Origin: Penicillium oxalicum
Lineage: Eukaryota; Ascomycota; Eurotiomycetes; Eurotiales; Aspergillaceae
DNA length: 64,000 bases
Assembly: GCF_001723175.1 (NCBI RefSeq)
Contig: NC_064652.1
Coordinates: 2,852,001 to 2,916,000, forward strand
Direction of reading: 5' to 3'
Part shown: in pieces, positions 36,393-46,759 of the stretch
Layout of the letters: each line of letters begins with the position of its first letter
Position numbering within the stretch: the first letter of the stretch is position 1
Translations under genes and position numbers: made by a program
Notes under the pieces: model-generated
What the model was told of the DNA's origin: nothing
Databases searched by the model: none
The model's input: the letters and a program-made list of their open reading frames with translations, nothing else

Positions 36393-37261
36393 ATGGATGG
36401 CGCGGAGCGATGGATTCCCCAACACGGCAGAAAGCGCCACGCTGATGGTGACCCGGATGGCGCACAGCCTTTAGCAAAGAGATTCGGGTATCTTCATATA
36501 GGTATGTCTGTCTGCTGAGCACGAGTTATCTGCTGCGACCGCCCAAGTCCCCAACCCCTCTCCTGAATAGGTCATCCGGAGCTCGAATCGATGCTCACGA
36601 CACCCGCAAGGCCTGGCCCGGAAAAAGGTTGACGCATTCCGCAACAGGAAACCCGTTTGACACGGAACCCCGTGATGGCCCGAATGGATTCAAGAGCAAC
36701 ACCCTGTCTCATGTGTCAACGACGGCTTCGGCTACATCGCTTCCAGTTACGTCTCCAGCGACGTCTGCTCATGACAGCGCTACATTCGCATGGACGGTGC
36801 CGACCTCGACGACTGGCACAGGCAGTGGACCTTCGGCTCCATCCGATGCGATGATGCTGGATGATACCCCACACACAACATACATCCATGATTTAGACCG
36901 AGAGCTGGCCGATATAGATGTGACTGAGGGGCCTTTTGTCATACTACCTCTTGCGGCCAAGATGCTCGCGGTACCAGAATCGGTTCTAGCAGGCCCCTCT
37001 CAGGGTAAGGAACTGGTCCTCTATTCGGACCCATCGTCCCTCTCGGTGCCAAGAGAGCATGATAGCGTGAGAAAGGCTATTCTCGAGTCTAGAGCGAGGG
37101 CAAGGAAGAGAAGTTTGACTGGGCAAACGACGAGTGATCGTCTATTGTCACCACCACAAGATGTGGCCCCCCTGCCTGCGAGCACGCCCACACCGGACGA
37201 CACACGACCCCTCAATTATGGCGATGATCTCGACGCGATGGAAATTGAAGATATCTCCTAG
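36393..37261 (+). CDS. Unrecognised, probably nuclear protein, about 262 aa, 2 exons
   Basis: Exon 1 is 36393-36501 (MDGAERWIPQHGRKRHADGD, then QPLAKRFGYLHI) with a clean GTATGT donor, and exon 2 ends at the TAG at 37259-37261. The junction is uncertain. The best-looking acceptor (TAG at 36569-36570) leads to a stop after about 20 codons. A GAG acceptor at 36579-36581 restores the long frame, which continues ARIDAHDTRKAW. The long exon encodes a Ser/Thr-rich part and then DDTPHTTYIHDLDRELADID, LPLAAKMLAVPESVL, a basic stretch RARARKR and an acidic tail. Composition suggests a small nuclear regulator, but I do not recognise the family. Confidence 0.65.
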
Positions 37262-37751
37262 ACCGTTCCAAGTGCGACAGTCCAAACGTAAACCCGACGG
37301 GCGATAGCATCCTAGGCTTGGGTAACACTGATGCATTTTGAGACAGAAGAGGACTCCAGGTAGGCGCAAGCGATGTGCAACCCCATTGCTACTCGAGCAT
37401 CATGTTCGATGGTTCCAAGCTGGGTGGGGCCAGATCCAAATTTTTGTCTGTCAATAGGCACGGCTGTGTGTGATACAGAGAGTATACAATTGAAAGAATC
37501 TGGTCGATCTCAAATACCCCAGCTTCCACTCGCCCTCACTGTAATTGAAGAATTTCGAAGATGAATAGCGCTTCTATCACACCGTGAAAGTTCTAGTAGG
37601 TGTTGCTGCGGAAATTGCTAGCGTCAACTGGAAAGCAGGTGTCCGGGCGATCTACGGCGTTCGTGATCTGTCACGACATGAACCAAAGGTATACAGAGCA
37701 TGGAGGGTTGAGAGATTTTGCCCTCTCTAGGTGTTTGCTATCAAGCCCAGT
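37262..37751. other. Last unique intergenic DNA before the repeat block
   Basis: About 490 bp of ordinary composition (CpA and TpG present at normal frequency) after the last gene. No gene seen. It ends exactly where the first MITE-like element begins. Confidence 0.5.
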
Positions 37752-38031
37752 TAGGCCTTGCAATTACTCGCGAGTCCTCGGCTCGCGCTACTCGCGAGCC
37801 AAGGACTCTCGAGCCGATCGAACCGCGAGTTTTTCTGGCTCGCTATATACAATAATAAATTACCGGCTCGATTTTACAATACCGTACGAGTGGGAAGACT
37901 CGCGAGTCCTTAGCTCGCGAGTTCGAGCCAGTCTTTCCGGCTCGCGAGTAATTTTCCGCGAGCCAGAGGTACGAGCCGGCTCGCGAGTCGAGTCCAAAAA
38001 GCCGGCTCGCCGCGAGTAATTGCAAGGTCTA
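37752..38031 (+). mobile_element. MITE-like CTCGCGAG-rich element, copy 1 (280 bp)
   Basis: The ends are inverted repeats: the left starts TAGGCCTTGCAATTACTCGC and the right, read on the other strand, starts TAGACCTTGCAATTACTCGC. Inside, the palindrome ACTCGCGAGT and variants of it recur many times, with an A/T-rich centre at 37850-37880. No protein is encoded. It shares its internal sequence with copy 3 at 53591. The left flank is unique genic DNA and the right flank is RIP-mutated repeat DNA; the two 8-bp flanks do not match, so the original target site is not preserved here. Confidence 0.8.
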
Positions 38032-38188
38032 ACCTAGAAGGAGATATAGAGCGTAAACGATTATACGAACTATATAACGTTCCTCTATAATATCCTTAAG
38101 AACTAGCCTATAAGATAGGAGCGGGTATAGCGCCTATATATAGGAATCCTACAAGAGATCGAATTAGAAGGCTATAGGTTTCCTAATG
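38032..38188. repeat. RIP-mutated DNA between the MITE-like element and retrotransposon A
   Basis: TpA-rich sequence with no open frame and no recognised element. Confidence 0.4.
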
Positions 38189-38340
38189 TGATTCGAAGAG
38201 TAAAGAAAGGATGATTTTTGAAGTATATCTATAGTATCTCTTAAATATCGGGACTATAAGGATAGTCACGGGACTATATAGGGCCGAACGGGGGTATTCA
38301 CGTGAGCCATAACTTATATAACTACCCTTCCGGGATCTTA
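38189..38340 (-). repeat. 3' LTR of retrotransposon A
   Basis: 152 bp, similar throughout to the repeats at 45625, 46081 (inverted) and 53333 (inverted). Read on the minus strand it starts TAAGATCCCGGAAGGG and ends TCTTCGAATCA; the starting TA is probably a RIP-altered TG. Confidence 0.85.
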
Positions 38341-38354
38341 TCCTCCCCTACTTA
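38341..38354 (-). other. Polypurine tract of retrotransposon A
   Basis: On the minus strand, AAGTAGGGGAGGA lies directly next to the 3' LTR, the position of the polypurine primer for plus-strand DNA synthesis. The same tract sits at 53319-53332 in copy B. Confidence 0.65.
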
Positions 38355-38599
38355 GACTGAACTCGCCCCGAGCTTTAGGGTGACGTAGTCTAAGCTTACT
38401 ATCGCTCCGTTTAGTTATATCCGTAGGTTCCCGCCTTAGTGCGTTTGTATATACGGGGTAAAGTCAAAATAGTAGGGGTTTAATAAAGGAAAAGGTATAA
38501 TATTATTTTCGGCTACTTATAACTATCGCGTACGGCTAATAGTCGCTAAAAGCTCCTATTAGGGTAGTCCGGGGGAATAAAGGATCCCTCGTTATAAAT

Positions 38600-39970
38600 A
38601 TAGATAAATTCCCCTAATCGCTTCTTCTTCTCTTTATCCTTCTTCCTTATCCTTTCTAATACTATTTAGGTTATCCTATATATTCTAAGACTTTTTCCTA
38701 GGCTAGGTAGCTTACTCCGAGTCCGAACTAGATCTTTAAGTAGCTAATAGGTCTTTAGTTCCTCCTTATTCTCTTTCTAAGCTAGTAGCTAATTCTTCTA
38801 CTAAATTCTCTTCTGCCCCTTTATCTCCTCTCGTCCTTAATCTTCCTCTACTAGACGCTCTATTAAGCCCTTAGTAATCCGAGGACTAGCTTATAAGCGA
38901 TTAGGAGCTTTTAGAGTTTCGTACTCCTATTCCGTCGCCTTCCTCTAAGCCTCCCCTTAGCGGCTCTATCGAGCGTTAGGTCTAGATCGCTTAATCGCGG
39001 ATAGTCCTAGTAATAAGGAAGAGGGCTATCGCGGTAAAGTATACGCTAGCCTAGATTTTTACGTATACGCGCAAGAAGGACTTCGATCCGAATACCGCGT
39101 AGACTAATAGGCTATAGACGGGCTTAGATACCTAAGAGAACCCTCTAGCGAGCTAGTTTAAGACTAATTATACAAAGGATTCTTAGACTAATAGCGCGCG
39201 GGTTCGAGACATAGACTAGAGAAACGACGATCTGAAGGATTATAGTACCCTAATAAAGGTTCGGGCGGCCTTTACCTAGTAGATTAGTAAACCTACTCCT
39301 AATAGTATAGAGTGCAAGTTATATAGTAACCGAAATAGTCTGTTTAGTTCTTGCTATATTTTTAGGATCACGTAGGAGGGTCTATTAGGAGGCGGAGGCT
39401 ATAGAAATTACTAATTTAATAGTAACGCGTCCTAGTACTCCTTACAGAGAGATAAGCTCCTCGATCCTTAGGTATAGGAGTATTATAATAAGATATATCC
39501 TAATTACGTATTAGTTAAGAATAAAAAGGTATATTTCCCTCCGTTTATTCCCGATCTCCCTAGCTAACCTTTAGTAGCGCGATCTAAAGGGTAAGAAATA
39601 GGCCTATAACGATAATAGCGGCGAGGGTAGCTCTAAAAAGAAGAAGGACTAGGATAATAAGCCTAAGAAGGGGAAGGATAAGGGTAAGGCTAAGGCTAAG
39701 GATAACGATACCTTCTTTAAGAATTTATAGCTATCTAGTCTCCTAAAGGATCCTTAGATTTATAACAAAAACGACTTTATAGTCGCGTTAGAGGCCTATA
39801 AGGCGATTCCGGAGATAATCGCGGCTTTAGAGAGCGATCTCGAGATCCTAGAGGCGTACTTAGTCGAGAATAGGTAGATTAAGCTCGAGGATAATAATAA
39901 CGATAATAATAATAATAGTAATAGTAATAATAACCCGTTCGTCTCTATTAAGAAGCGTTTAGGGAAGTAA
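38600..39970 (+). pseudogene. Antisense reading frame of retrotransposon A, DUF3716-like, RIP-degraded
   Basis: Located between the integrase end and the 3' LTR, but coded on the strand opposite to pol. The readable part contains a Cys-rich segment at about 39310-39450 (NRNSLFSSC, EGLLGGGG, RNY, FNSNAS, SLQRDK), then FPPFIPDLPS, a Lys/Gly-rich run and an Asn/Asp-rich tail, ending with TAA at 39968. Cys spacing and the GLLGG...NC.FN...CS.R arrangement resemble fungal DUF3716 proteins. TAG/TAA codons interrupt it in the RIP pattern. The start cannot be fixed. Confidence 0.5.
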
Positions 39971-42900
39971 TCTCTTTTTTGTATACTTTTAGCGTTAGTA
40001 TAGGTAGTTAAATACGATATTTTTTGTATTAGTATTAGTACCTTATAGGAACTACGACAGTAAAAGGTCTATTAAATAAATCCAGTTCGTCTTAGTTAGC
40101 GTCCCGGTTATTCCGAATATCCCCTAGCAGTAGTTTACTAGATTAATAAGTCCGTATCCTAGAGCTCGTTCCTAGATATAGGTAATTAGAGCTCCTCCTA
40201 GTCTATCGCGCGTTTCTTAGTCTTTCTATTTTCCCTATTAATACGTTTGCGGCTTCGATCGAGGGCTTCTGTTATAACGTTTTCTCTCCTACTTTACTCG
40301 GGCGTATACTATTAGCCCGGTCTATTAGGAATTAATTCTATTCTTCCTTTGTAAAGGTAGATAAGTCCCTATATATAGGAGGAGTATTATCTTGTTCGAT
40401 AATTTTTAGTAGCTCTTAGGATTATCTTAGTTAGATCCCCTATCTCCGGAGTACTACTTATACCGCCTATAATATCTATAGGCCTCCCGGGTCCTTTATA
40501 TTAGCTTTAGCTACGAACTATTAATTAGGTTCTTTAGGACCGTCCGTTCGGTTCTTCTAGTATATATATACTAAGTAGGTACGCTATAAGGACTTAAAAG
40601 GTCCGAACTACTTACTCTCGAATTTCTGTACTAATTTATTCCGAACGAGGACCTAATCCCCTTTTCGAAGCTCGTCTTTGTTACCTAGCTATCCCTAATC
40701 CTATTAGTCCAGATCGCTCGGGATAGTAGTAGCTTATTCGCTTTAGTATAGGCGTCGCTTATATCCTAGAGCTCTTAGTCCGCCCCGCGAATACTAAGGA
40801 TTCTTTTATTAGATTATTACCTAGTAAGCGAGGGTAGGCCCTATAAACTAGAAAGAATAGGCTATACCTAGTTACTATATATTCCCGGACCTATATAGCT
40901 AGGGTCGCCTACGCTAGTATAGGTCCTACGCCTTCGTTAGCTTTCCTATAAGATACTTTATTAATATACAGCCGAGTAGACTATTAAGTTTTCTACTTTC
41001 CTATTCGTATAGGGGTAGTAGGGGTAGTTAGCCTATACCGAGTTTTTAGTAGGTTTAGTAGTAGCTAACCGCACCCGAAAGGAGGTTTAAACTATTATCG
41101 GAGAGGATCTCGAGTAGCGCTCCGTAATTTATAAAGATTTCCTCGTGGAGGAAGGTTCTAAGCGCTTTTCCGTAGCTTCTAGGACGGCTCTAGCTACCGG
41201 CTATCTAGTTATATAGTCGATTACCGTAATAATCTATCTATTACCGTTCAGTATTATTAGTAGTTATCTAATAAGGTCGATCTCTACTTCTAGAAAGGCC
41301 TAATCCCTTTAGTTACTAGGTAGTAGGCTATTTCCTATTCTAGGGCCTTCTTTAATCCCTAAGAAACCTAGTACTAAGGGTACTTACGTGCCGCGGTCTC
41401 TATATCCGCTCTTATCTAGGGCTACTAAGCTCTTAGTCTTAGATACCGTTTAGGCCTAGCTATCCTAGATATCTATATTATAAGTATATCTTATTAACTA
41501 GATTACCCCTAAATACTAGTTCTAGGTAGGGACTTTTAGTCTGTTATTATACGTAAAGGTTAGTTAGCGGTTATTAGTATCCTCCTAGTCCTATATAGAG
41601 AGGTAATCCGAGTATTAGGTTACTACCTTAGATAGGAGCTTATTATTAGGGAGTACTCCTGTATCTAAGAAGTTAATAGTCGCGGCTAACTACTTATCCT
41701 TAGCTACCTTTTAGATAGTTATTTATAGCTATTAGGGCGGCCTTCTATATAGGCTAATCTCGTATAACGTTAGCGAGTAACCTTTAATAAAGTCTAGTCG
41801 TCTGCTTAAAGCGTCGGGTATAATAGTTTTAGTACCCGGATAGTATCGGATCTTAAGATTATACTCCTAAAATTCGCTAATCTAGCGGGCGAGACGCTTA
41901 CTATAGGTAATAATCGTCTATAGGTATTATAGGCGAGCGTAGTCCGTTACAATTTCTATTTAGGTTCCGTTATTAATATATTTATCCTAAAGCTATAGGG
42001 CCTCTTTAATAGCTAGTAGCTCCTTCTTATATACTAGGTAGTTAAGCTTAGCGCCTATAAGCTTCCGCCCGTCGTATATAATAGGGTAGAGTATTTCTTC
42101 TAGCTCCTTCTAGAGTAGGACTAGGCCGATCGCCTACTTAGAAGTATCGGTCTTAATAGTAAATAACCGCGTAAGGTCTAGTTATAAGAGAATAGGGGCT
42201 TCTAATAGCTTCTTCTTTAACTTTCGGAAAGTAGTCTTATAAGCTATATTCTACTAGATAGGGCGGAACTTAAGCTTCCGGAGCTTAGCGTCCGATTTTT
42301 TTAGGAGTTCGTATAGAGGTACGTATATCTCCGCGAACCTATAGATAAACCGCTAATAGTATATCGCGAGGCTAAGGAACTACTATAGTTCGTATATATT
42401 CTAAGGTTATAGCTATATACGGATAATATCGACCTTAGCTAGTATAGGCTATACGCTCCCGTTCCTAATAATATATCTATAGAATTCTAGTTCGCTAGTT
42501 ACGATCTCGTACTTCCCTAGTTAGACGATTAGTTATTCCTTCTCAAGGATCTCGAGTACTTTTTCGAGGTATTCGTAGTGCTCTTCTATACTATCTAGGA
42601 AGATTAGGATATTATCGAGGTATATAACCACGAACCTACTAAGATAGGGCCGGAGGGCCTTATTTATAACTATCTAGAAAGTTATAGGGGCGTTATAAAG
42701 GCTAAAGGGTATCGTAAGCTACTTATATTTTCCCTAGATAGTATTAAAGGCGGTTTTAGGTACTACGCGGTTAGTTAGGCGTACTTACTAGAACCTAGAC
42801 GCGAGGTCGATCTTTATTAGGACCTATATACTTCCGATTTAGTTAAGAAGGTCTTAGATCTAGGGTAACGGATATCTATTCTTCTTAGTTAGGTTATTTA

Positions 42901-43591
42901 GGATATAGTAGTCGATATATATCCTCTACTTACTATTAGATTTAGGAGCGAATAGGACTAGAAATCCCTAGGGGCTAGCTAAAGGGCGGATTAACCCCTT
43001 CTCTAAAAGGAGATCGACTTAGCGTATCTATTCGTCTAGCTTCTCTTTAGAAAGAGAATAGGTATAAATATTTATAGGCTTCGTGTTACTAGTATTAATA
43101 TTATAGAGAATCTCCCTTTCTAGAGGTAAGGTATTAGGGAGTTCGTTATAGATAATCGTCCTATATTTCCTTATAAGGATCCGGATCTAGGGATCCGGGT
43201 ATAAGATAGGAGTCTCTAGAGGAGGGGAGTTTACTCGAGAGGCCCTAATAGAGATTATAAGGGTATCCTCGTTTTTCTTACGTATTTATCTGCGTATCTG
43301 TTTAGCCGATATCAGGAAAATACCGGCTTCTTTAAGTTCGTGATTAGGTCGAGCCTCGTAAGATTCGATAGTGTATATTCGCTAGTAATTACGGATAGTT
43401 AGCCGAGAGCTAACCTAATTAATAGTCGGGTTCTATTACTTTAGGAAGTCCCGTCTAAGGACGATATTAAAGTTAGGTAGGTCTAGGATCTAGACCTTCA
43501 CGCTTCTAGTCTATATACCTATTTTTAGTAGGACGCGGGCACGTCCTTCCGTGCGTAGGGACTACCTATCGGGTAGCCTTACCTGGAGGGC

Positions 43592-43765
43592 GTCCGGTAT
43601 AGGCCTTGCAATTACTCGCGAGTCCTCGGCTCGCGCTACTCGCGAACCGGCTCGCAGGACTCGCGAGCTAAGGACTCGCGAGTTCGAGCCAGAAGTGCGA
43701 GCCGGCTCGCGAGTCGAGTCTAAAAAGCCGGCTCGCCGCGAGTAATTATAAGGTCTAGTCCGGTA
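43592..43765. repeat. 8-bp target-site duplication around MITE-like copy 2
   Basis: GTCCGGTA at 43592-43599 and again at 43758-43765, immediately outside the terminal inverted repeats. Confidence 0.85.
43600..43757 (+). mobile_element. MITE-like CTCGCGAG-rich element, copy 2 (158 bp), inside retrotransposon A
   Basis: The same terminal inverted repeats as copies 1 and 3 (left TAGGCCTTGCAATTACTCGC). It is flanked by an exact 8-bp target duplication, GTCCGGTA, at 43592-43599 and 43758-43765. An 8-bp duplication with ends starting TAG suggests a hAT-type non-autonomous element. It is a short derivative lacking the A/T-rich centre. The right end shows one RIP-like change (TTGCAAGG reads TTATAAGG). 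Confidence 0.85.
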
Positions 43766-45624
43766 GCTTCTTTAGGCGCACGGATCCTTTTAGCGACGCT
43801 ATAGCTCGAGAGGAGATAAACGTATAGGAGGAACCGGAGTCTAAGAGGGCGCGTATTAGTGCTTCCTAAGGGCTAACTCGGGCCTAATAGAGTAGGAGGC
43901 CTACTTAGATAGCGAGTAGGAAGGCTTCGTGTACGTTAGGTTCGAGGAGGTTAGGTCCTGGAAGCAGGGGCACGTAAGAGGCGGCTTAGAGCCGGCTAGC
44001 GAAAGTCTCTAATTCGTCTAGCCGCTTATATTTTTTAGCTATAAAAGGACTCCCTTAGGGTAGTCTCTCTTAATATATCCTAGCTTCTTATATATATAGT
44101 ACTTTACTAGGGTCCGTCCCTATACCTTCTCTCGCGAGACTATACTCGAGCTATCGCGATCGCTAGCTATTATATTTATTCAGAAATCGCTATTAGCGTC
44201 TCTAGTCTTAGAGGAGGAGTAGTTCCTAATCTACCCGGAGATTATTTCTCCCCTCTTATACTAGATAAAGCGGTCGATTATAGCTCGAAGAGTAGTTAGG
44301 TATTCGCGATCCTCGGCCTACTTCTTCTAGAGAGTAGCTTTCGTACCCTTTTAGAGGTATTAGATAACGACTTCCTCCGGAAGAGGCACCTCCGTATTAA
44401 TAGCTACTTACTATAGGTTTATAGTATATTTAGCGAACGCAAGGGATCCTTAATATATATTAGCGAAGCGATCCTAGCGCTTTTTAGGGCTAAGGTATTC
44501 AGAGAATTCCTAAAGGATCTAGGCGCGATAACCTTCCTAGGTCTTAACCGGTTCTGCGTACTAGTTAATAATCTACTAGCGGTAGGTATTCTATACCTTC
44601 TTAGCTCGCCTAGTTAGGGACTCTTAGATATAGATAATCTTATTAATATCCGGAATTCCTACGCCTATAAGGTACGAGACCTTATAGAAGAACCTTTCGT
44701 AATCGCGTAGATATACGCGAGTAGCGTCTTAGGCGATTATTCCTAAGTAGGAGCAGATACTAGGTACCTTTTTTATTAAGACCCTACGAATCTCTAGGAG
44801 GTTCGAGTTAATTACCGGAAATAGAGAAGAGCTAGTTTAGTCGGTTTCCTCTAGGGTAGTAGTAGGTACCTCCCGGAAGGATAAGGGGGTATTTAACTAC
44901 GCCTAGGTATTATTCTATTATAGGTAGATACTAGAGGTAGTAGTCTTAATATCTTATATAGCCTTAGCGTAGTTATCTAGGGTATAGTTCCGAAGCTACG
45001 TTTAGTAGGCTTCGGCTATAATTAGGGGTAGAAAGGAGAGGGCCTAATTAGTCTTAGGAGTATTTAGGCGTTCCTCTCGCGAGTAAGGGTCCGCGGAGGT
45101 AGAATAGTAGATCGAAGTAGTATCTATTAGAAATAGGAAGAATCGAGGAGAATTCTAAGAGTATCGTAAATAATAGCCTCTTACGTTAATAAGGGTTTCC
45201 CTTTTTTATAATCTATTCCGGAGTATAAGGATCTATAAAGAGCTATATAGGGGCGTTCAGGACTTTAGGATAGATAGTATATCGTTACTATTAGGAATTA
45301 GCTATTAACCGAGGTCCTCGGATATTATAGCTAATTAGTAACGTAGGGGGAGAGGCGGGGCTATAAGGGCTATAATAGGAGTTAACACTCTCCCCTTAGG
45401 ACCGTTCTTTAGGGGTTTATAAGGTCCCTCCTAAGCTAGTCCTTCCTTATCTTCGTTCGTAAGTCTTTAGATAAGGGTTACCTTTCTTCTCTACGAATAC
45501 TTATTTTTGTAAGGATTAGGAAGGAAGGGAGAAATATATAGGACTTCGCGCTTCCTTTCGGAAGGGGTCCCCCTCCGGAGAGGGCCGTAGAAGGCGCCTC
45601 CTTTTAAGGGTTTACTACTAGATA

Positions 45625-45776
45625 TAATTCGAAGAGTAAAGAAAGGTTGATTTTTGAAGTATATCTATAGTATTTCTTAAATATCGGGTCTGTAAGGACA
45701 GTTATAGGACTATACAGGGCCGAACGAGGGTATTTACGTAAGCTATAACTTACGTGACTACCCTTCCGGGATCTTA
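45625..45776 (-). repeat. 5' LTR of retrotransposon A
   Basis: 152 bp, direct repeat of 38189-38340. Just inside it on the minus strand is TCTAGTAGTAAACCC, matching the same position in copy B and a candidate primer binding site with a RIP-altered TGG. Confidence 0.85.
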
Positions 45777-46080
45777 CTAAACCTATAACTAATATCTAGG
45801 ATAACTAGATAAAATACTATAATATAGTAGAGTAATAAATACTAATAAGATAAGTAGTACTTAGGAATAAGAAACGCGATAATAGAAAGAGAGAACTAAT
45901 TATAAAATCTTATCTATAGAGGTCGTAGAGAGAAGTAAGATCCTACCTATAGAAATCGTAGAGAGAGAAGCGTAAATAGAATAGTAATATATAGAGACTA
46001 TAGTATACTAGAAGTAGAAATACTAATAGCGGAACGCCCGACTAGATAGGCAGAGTAGAGAAGCGTAAGTTCGAGAGAAG
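45777..46080. other. Spacer between retrotransposons A and B
   Basis: 304 bp of A/T-rich DNA. It contains a loose internal repeat, GTCGTAGAGAGAAGTAAGAT and a related GAGAGAGAAGCGTAAA (45920-45980). No gene. Confidence 0.5.
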
Positions 46081-46232
46081 TAAGATCCCGGAAGGGTAGC
46101 CACGTGAGCCACGGCTCACGTGAGTACCCCCGTTCGGCCCTGTATAGTCCCGTAACTATCCTTACAGACCTTAAATTTAAGGGACACGGTAGATATACTT
46201 CAGAAATCAACCTTCCTTTACTCTTCGAATCA
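46081..46232 (+). repeat. 5' LTR of retrotransposon B
   Basis: 152 bp, starts TAAGATCCCGGAAGGG and ends TCTTCGAATCA. It differs from the partner at 53333 mainly by G/A and C/T changes, as RIP would cause. TCTAGTAGCAAACCC follows it, a candidate primer binding site. Confidence 0.85.
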
Positions 46233-46759
46233 TATCTAGTAGCAAACCCTTAAAAGGAGGCGCCTTCTACGGCCCTCCCCGGAGGGGGGGGGACCCCTTC
46301 CGAGAGGAAGCGTAAGGTTATACGCACTTCTCCCTCCCTCCCTAATCCTTACAAAAGCAAAAATTCGTAGAGAAAGAAGGCAATCCTTATCTAAAGGACT
46401 CACGAAGATAAGGAGGGACCTTATAAACCCCCGAGGAATAGTCCTAGGGGAGAGCGTTAACCCCCTTACGGCCCCGTATCTCCTCCTATATTACTAATCT
46501 ACAATAATACCCGAGGACCTCGGTTAATAGTAGATCCCTACTACTTCCTCGGAAGGAGCCTAGATACCTTCGTACGGCTCCTTACAGACCTTTTCACCCA
46601 AGAACGGATTATAAGGAAGGGGAAACCCTATAATTATAAGAGACTATTATCTATAATACTCTCTAAATCCTCCTTAATCCTTCCTATTTCTAATAGACAC
46701 TACTTCGAATTACCGACCCGCCTCTACGGACCCTTATCCGCGAGAGAAACGCCTAAACA

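Larger units (their letters stand above)
40340..45100 (-). pseudogene. gag-pol of retrotransposon A, RIP-degraded
   Basis: Read on the minus strand this matches the copy B polyprotein. It shows a gag part with a zinc knuckle in which Cys and His codons have become Tyr codons, an aspartic protease region, reverse transcriptase with the catalytic loop reading YLDN, RNase H and integrase. Boundaries are estimated from the alignment with copy B. It is interrupted by many stop codons and by the MITE-like insertion at 43600-43757. Confidence 0.7.
38189..45776 (-). mobile_element. Ty3/gypsy-type LTR retrotransposon, copy A, RIP-degraded
   Basis: Bounded by two 152-bp LTRs (38189-38340 and 45625-45776). 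The pol gene reads on the minus strand, so the 5' LTR is the right-hand one. It has the same organisation as copy B in opposite orientation: gag with a zinc knuckle (about 44055-44105), protease, reverse transcriptase (catalytic loop at 42611-42624), RNase H and integrase, then an antisense reading frame near the 3' LTR. A MITE-like element has been inserted at 43600-43757. Every frame is broken by TAG/TAA codons at expected Trp and Gln positions, as RIP produces, so the copy is dead. Confidence 0.85.

Noticed and set aside
43551..43745. 64-codon frame through MITE-like copy 2, and a related frame in copy 1 (37600-38019)
   Set aside because: Both translate the CTCGCGAG modules into Arg/Ser-rich sequence; the shared protein ending comes from shared repeat DNA, not from a gene.
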